Shown here one piece after another: positions 62,301 to 64,000 of a DNA stretch of 64,000 nucleotides. Position 1 is the first letter of the stretch; each line of letters starts with the position of its first letter. Both the position numbers and the translations under genes were made by a program. Location of the stretch: positions 2,418,001 to 2,482,000 of the forward strand of contig NZ_CP047951.1 of the NCBI RefSeq assembly GCF_014279755.1, in the 5' to 3' direction. The notes under the pieces were generated by a model. That model was not told where the DNA came from. It saw only the letters and a program-made list of their open reading frames with translations, and made no database searches. The DNA comes from Synechococcus sp. PROS-U-1. GTDB taxonomy: Bacteria; Cyanobacteriota; Cyanobacteriia; PCC-6307; Cyanobiaceae.

Positions 62301-62840
62301 GCACCAGGAGTAAACATCTATTCAGCCGTTCCGGGAGGTGGCTACAGCAACGCGAACGGCACGTCGATGGCCGCACCCCACGTCGCCGGTGTCGCTGGCC
62401 TGCTGAAGGGCCATGACCGCAATCTCTCACCATCAAGCATTGAAGATCTGCTCACCGGCTCGGCCAGCAACTCCAGTGCCAGCAGTTCCGTGAGCAACTC
62501 TCGAGCTTCAGGCGCCTGGAGATCACAAGACACAATCACCGCACAGACCCTGAGCGACTTTCAAGATCACGAACTGAGCGGAACCCTGATCGCCAGCATT
62601 GATGGCAATAGCAAGGAGCGGCGTTCCACGCTCCGACAGCTCAAAAGGGGGGTGCGCAACAACAATGCGGCCTACAACGGTCTAGACCACGTCAAGGTCG
62701 TTGACGCCAGCAGGAACAGCTTTGCAGTGCTTGAACTCTCCGATGCGCGAACGGTGGATCAACGATCACTTCTCAGCAACCTTCTGGCCAGTGATCAGTT
62801 CCATTACTTTGAAGTTGAACAGAAGTTTTCGATCGTCTGA
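59331..62840 (+). CDS. Large subtilase with Ig-like repeats and PPC domain
   Basis: The 1169-aa protein has a basic N-terminus with no clear signal peptide, then Asp-rich EF-hand-like loops (DDDGNGLVDGSE, DFNGDGVIEAD). About five repeats of 89-95 residues follow (nt ~59810-61210), each beginning DxGDAxFLITGTPEVG with a DPDGDG loop. A PPC-like beta domain (~640-745) precedes the S8 domain: Asp821 (VIDTGVD), His854 (GNGHGTHVAG), Ser1012 (NGTSMAAPH). The order is reversed compared with most secreted subtilases, since the adhesive repeats precede the protease. The last ~90 residues form an extra domain (LSGTLIASIDG...VEQKFSIV). It is probably surface-bound or secreted, and sits between queE and queC. 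Confidence 0.92.
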   Translation: MPNRNPSKKTKQGATGNKVTQKNSGKFKQQNLIRPSTFTSAKDDDGNGLVDGSEKTAYQLYNSGNPLFISTKSGKTFSNKTSTKWSILAAVPEKQGHLALVNNNQSRKIKHKVWEINAQGIIQSKGRWLSERALGSQGYEASFGIDFNGDGVIEADALVDAGDASYVLSGTAAVGERLKVQRKADDPDGNGKAAITWQSSSKSGGWTTIGTQKSLKVPTNLDGSQIRARIDYVDSDGFKETVFTPALDIPYVDAGNASYVISGTAAVGEILKLEQKSNDPDGNGNPIIKWQSSSGGDNWTTIGTLSTLKVPSSLDGSQIRAQIDYTDGEGFDETVFTNSLTIPYVDDGDAAFLITGTPEVGQTLSITKSDNDPDGDGDGTRSISWLQSTDGVNWSRSSSESSFNIPHDLEGHRIVATVDYTDGQGFAESIDTNILTIPYIDDGDAAFLITGTPEVGETLSVTRSINDPDGDGSPSISWLQSTDGVNWSRISSESTFNIPHELEGHRIVAKVDYTDGQGFDESINTDALTIPYVDDGDATFLIQGTPRVGQTLSIARSSTDPDGDGDGAMEISWQASLDGMTWWEVSTSDQLAITSEIAGHQLNALVQYTDGQGFKESISTEIVSVPGVPGLDPDGNDDYGDSPSTSGRLTVNNSASGELGDPGDRDWFAIDLTAGVRYQFNLEGDSLADPFLYLRNASSSLIDYNDDKSGSSLNSQITFTADTSGTHYLDVGSYYDAYTGTYTLSATTLNAPDPGFSSSDGYGHVNAQRAFEQLLGVSLDSVDALGGNLWGLDNVNAPEVWGGGGSFSGATGSGSTVAVIDTGVDLDHPEFTGRIVGGYDFVDGDSTADDGNGHGTHVAGTIAGANDGNGITGVAYDANIMPLRVLDDDGYGWTSDIISAVRWAADRGADVINMSLGGGGYSQAMADAISYATGQGSVVVMAAGNSGGSSPDYPAAHAINQGIAVGAVDQNRALAGFSNRAGSTELDYVTAPGVNIYSAVPGGGYSNANGTSMAAPHVAGVAGLLKGHDRNLSPSSIEDLLTGSASNSSASSSVSNSRASGAWRSQDTITAQTLSDFQDHELSGTLIASIDGNSKERRSTLRQLKRGVRNNNAAYNGLDHVKVVDASRNSFAVLELSDARTVDQRSLLSNLLASDQFHYFEVEQKFSIV

Positions 62841-62843
62841 GCC

Positions 62844-63698
62844 ATGACCTCAGTGGCCGTTCTGGGCACAGGGCTCCTCGGAACGGCCATCGCCACGCGA
62901 TTGCTACACCAGGGGCTCAATGTCCACGTTTGGAATCGTGACTCCTCCCGCATCGCCCCCTTGGCAGCGATGGGAGCCAACGTCATCGACGATCTAGAGC
63001 AGGTTGTCGAAAATCACCGGCCAATCATCACCGTCTTGCGGGATGCATCAGCGACAACCTCCGTGATTGACGGGGTTGGACATCTGCAGGGATCAACGGT
63101 GATCCCGATGGGAACCATGGGCGTGGAAGAAAGCCGCAACCTCGCCAAGCATGTGGCGGGTCAGGGCGGGAGTTATCTGGAAGCGCCGGTTCTCGGGAGC
63201 CGCCCCCAGGCTTTAAACGGCACCCTGCTGGTGATGGCTGGCGGTGAAGCCCTCGACTTCAATCAACAGCACGAGCTTCTGACTCACCTCGCGGAACAGC
63301 CAATGCACGTGGGCCCGGTGGGCAGTGGTGCCGCCACCAAGCTTGCACTGAATCAAATGATCGCCAGCCTCACCCACAGCTTTTCACTCTCGATCCGCTT
63401 GATTCAGCAGAGCGGTGTTCCGGTGGAGACCTTCATGAAGATCCTGCGCCCCTCTGCGCTCTACGCACCAACCTTCGACAAAAAACTCCAGCGCATGCTG
63501 GATCAGCACTACAGCGATCCCAATTTCAGCACCGCGCTCCTGCGCAAGGATCTCCGGCTGTTCCTGGAGGAAGCCGCTGCAGCGGGGCTTCAAACCAATG
63601 GACTTCAGGGCCTTGCCACACTTCTGGAGGATGCGCAGGGAGGTGACCTGGATGATCAGGACTATTGCGCGCTTCACGAACTCACCGTCCTGAGATGA
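62844..63698 (+). CDS. 3-hydroxyisobutyrate dehydrogenase-family NAD(P) oxidoreductase
   Basis: The 284-aa protein has the Rossmann motif [10 protein letters not shown] near residue 8, the substrate-side pattern [22 protein letters not shown], and the catalytic Lys in [12 protein letters not shown]. The beta-hydroxyacid dehydrogenase family reduces or oxidises small hydroxyacids; relatives act on glyoxylate or succinic semialdehyde. It starts four bases after the subtilase stop and overlaps the queC start. Confidence 0.92.
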   Translation: MTSVAVLGTGLLGTAIATRLLHQGLNVHVWNRDSSRIAPLAAMGANVIDDLEQVVENHRPIITVLRDASATTSVIDGVGHLQGSTVIPMGTMGVEESRNLAKHVAGQGGSYLEAPVLGSRPQALNGTLLVMAGGEALDFNQQHELLTHLAEQPMHVGPVGSGAATKLALNQMIASLTHSFSLSIRLIQQSGVPVETFMKILRPSALYAPTFDKKLQRMLDQHYSDPNFSTALLRKDLRLFLEEAAAAGLQTNGLQGLATLLEDAQGGDLDDQDYCALHELTVLR

Positions 63699-64000
63699 GT
63701 CAACGCACTGCGATCGCGCTGCTCTCGGGTGGGCTGGATTCCGCCACGGCTGCAGCCCTTGCCCTTGAGCAAGGCGACCGCGTCATTGGCCTCTCCTTCG
63801 ACTACGGCCAGCGACACCGGCGCGAACTGGAGGCCGCTGCAGCCATTGCCGACCGTCTTGGCCTCGACGAACATCACTGCATCGCGGTGAATCTGGCCAG
63901 CTGGGGAGGCTCAGCCCTGACCGACGCCAGCATCTCCATTCCGACCCATGGCGTCGAGGACGGCTGCATCCCGCCCACCTATGTACCCGGGCGCAACACC
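63695..64000 (+). CDS. queC: 7-cyano-7-deazaguanine synthase, 5' part
   Basis: The first 102 codons are visible; the gene runs past the window end. The PP-loop ATP-binding motif [10 protein letters not shown] (residues 10-19) and [15 protein letters not shown] identify QueC. The enzyme turns CDG into preQ0 using ATP and ammonia, the step after QueE. The ATG overlaps the preceding stop (ATGA). Confidence 0.95.
   Translation, partial: MSQRTAIALLSGGLDSATAAALALEQGDRVIGLSFDYGQRHRRELEAAAAIADRLGLDEHHCIAVNLASWGGSALTDASISIPTHGVEDGCIPPTYVPGRNT

Overview
The window looks like chromosomal DNA of a marine picocyanobacterium of the Synechococcus / Parasynechococcus type. The grounds are a high-light-inducible (Hli) protein gene, a group 2 sigma factor, giant Swm-type repeat proteins, many very short intergenic gaps, frequent ATGA/TGATG gene overlaps, and a fairly high G+C core broken by A+T-richer surface-protein genes. 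The species call is an inference; no rRNA gene is present to confirm it. No CRISPR array, transposase, integrase or prophage was recognised.

Layout. 1-8892: 3' part of a giant Calx-beta/Swm-type surface protein with five identical 393-bp tandem repeats. 8958-11944: rplI, dnaB and an AraC-type regulator. 12039-15848: a composite RTX/cadherin/Ig-like surface protein. 15876-23540: mnmG, a GspC/PilP-like membrane protein, a chorismate-lyase-like protein, a small HTH-like protein, a minus-strand SprT / 31-aa / 185-aa cluster, and ligA. 23516-26739 (minus): a TVP38-type membrane protein and a three-gene ABC-2 exporter. 26740-30753: an accessory stretch with an A+T-rich ABM-domain gene, a 228-bp relic of the 3' end of valS and a subtilisin/P-domain protease. 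30754-33498: valS. 33625-38962: two consecutive copies of a pair made of a solute-binding lipoprotein gene and an MscS-type channel gene. A relic of the valS 5' end lies between the copies, so the pair was duplicated in tandem together with the valS promoter region.

38942-47947: small and regulatory genes (2OG-Fe(II) oxygenase, SDR, a membrane polyferredoxin fused to a degenerate NtrC-like AAA+ domain, a Fur-family regulator, a degenerate MBL protein, Hli, XapX, an ABM protein, tRNA-Val(UAC), a DUF2227-like protein). 47981-58547: core metabolism (mazG, arfB, speE-speB, a cyclic-nucleotide-binding-fold protein, gcvT, aspS, a group 2 sigma factor, dps, pyrG). 58557-64000: queE and queC of the queuosine/7-deazaguanine pathway, separated by a 1169-aa subtilase with Ig-like repeats and a hydroxyisobutyrate-dehydrogenase-like gene. 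queC runs off the window.

The most interesting systems are (i) the duplicated solute-binding-lipoprotein + MscS pair, which lacks any ABC transporter partner and suggests a ligand-modulated mechanosensitive channel; (ii) valS as a site where accessory genes have been added, leaving relics of both valS ends; and (iii) the fusion of a pseudo-AAA+ (sigma-54-activator-like) domain to a NapH/NosR-like polyferredoxin.
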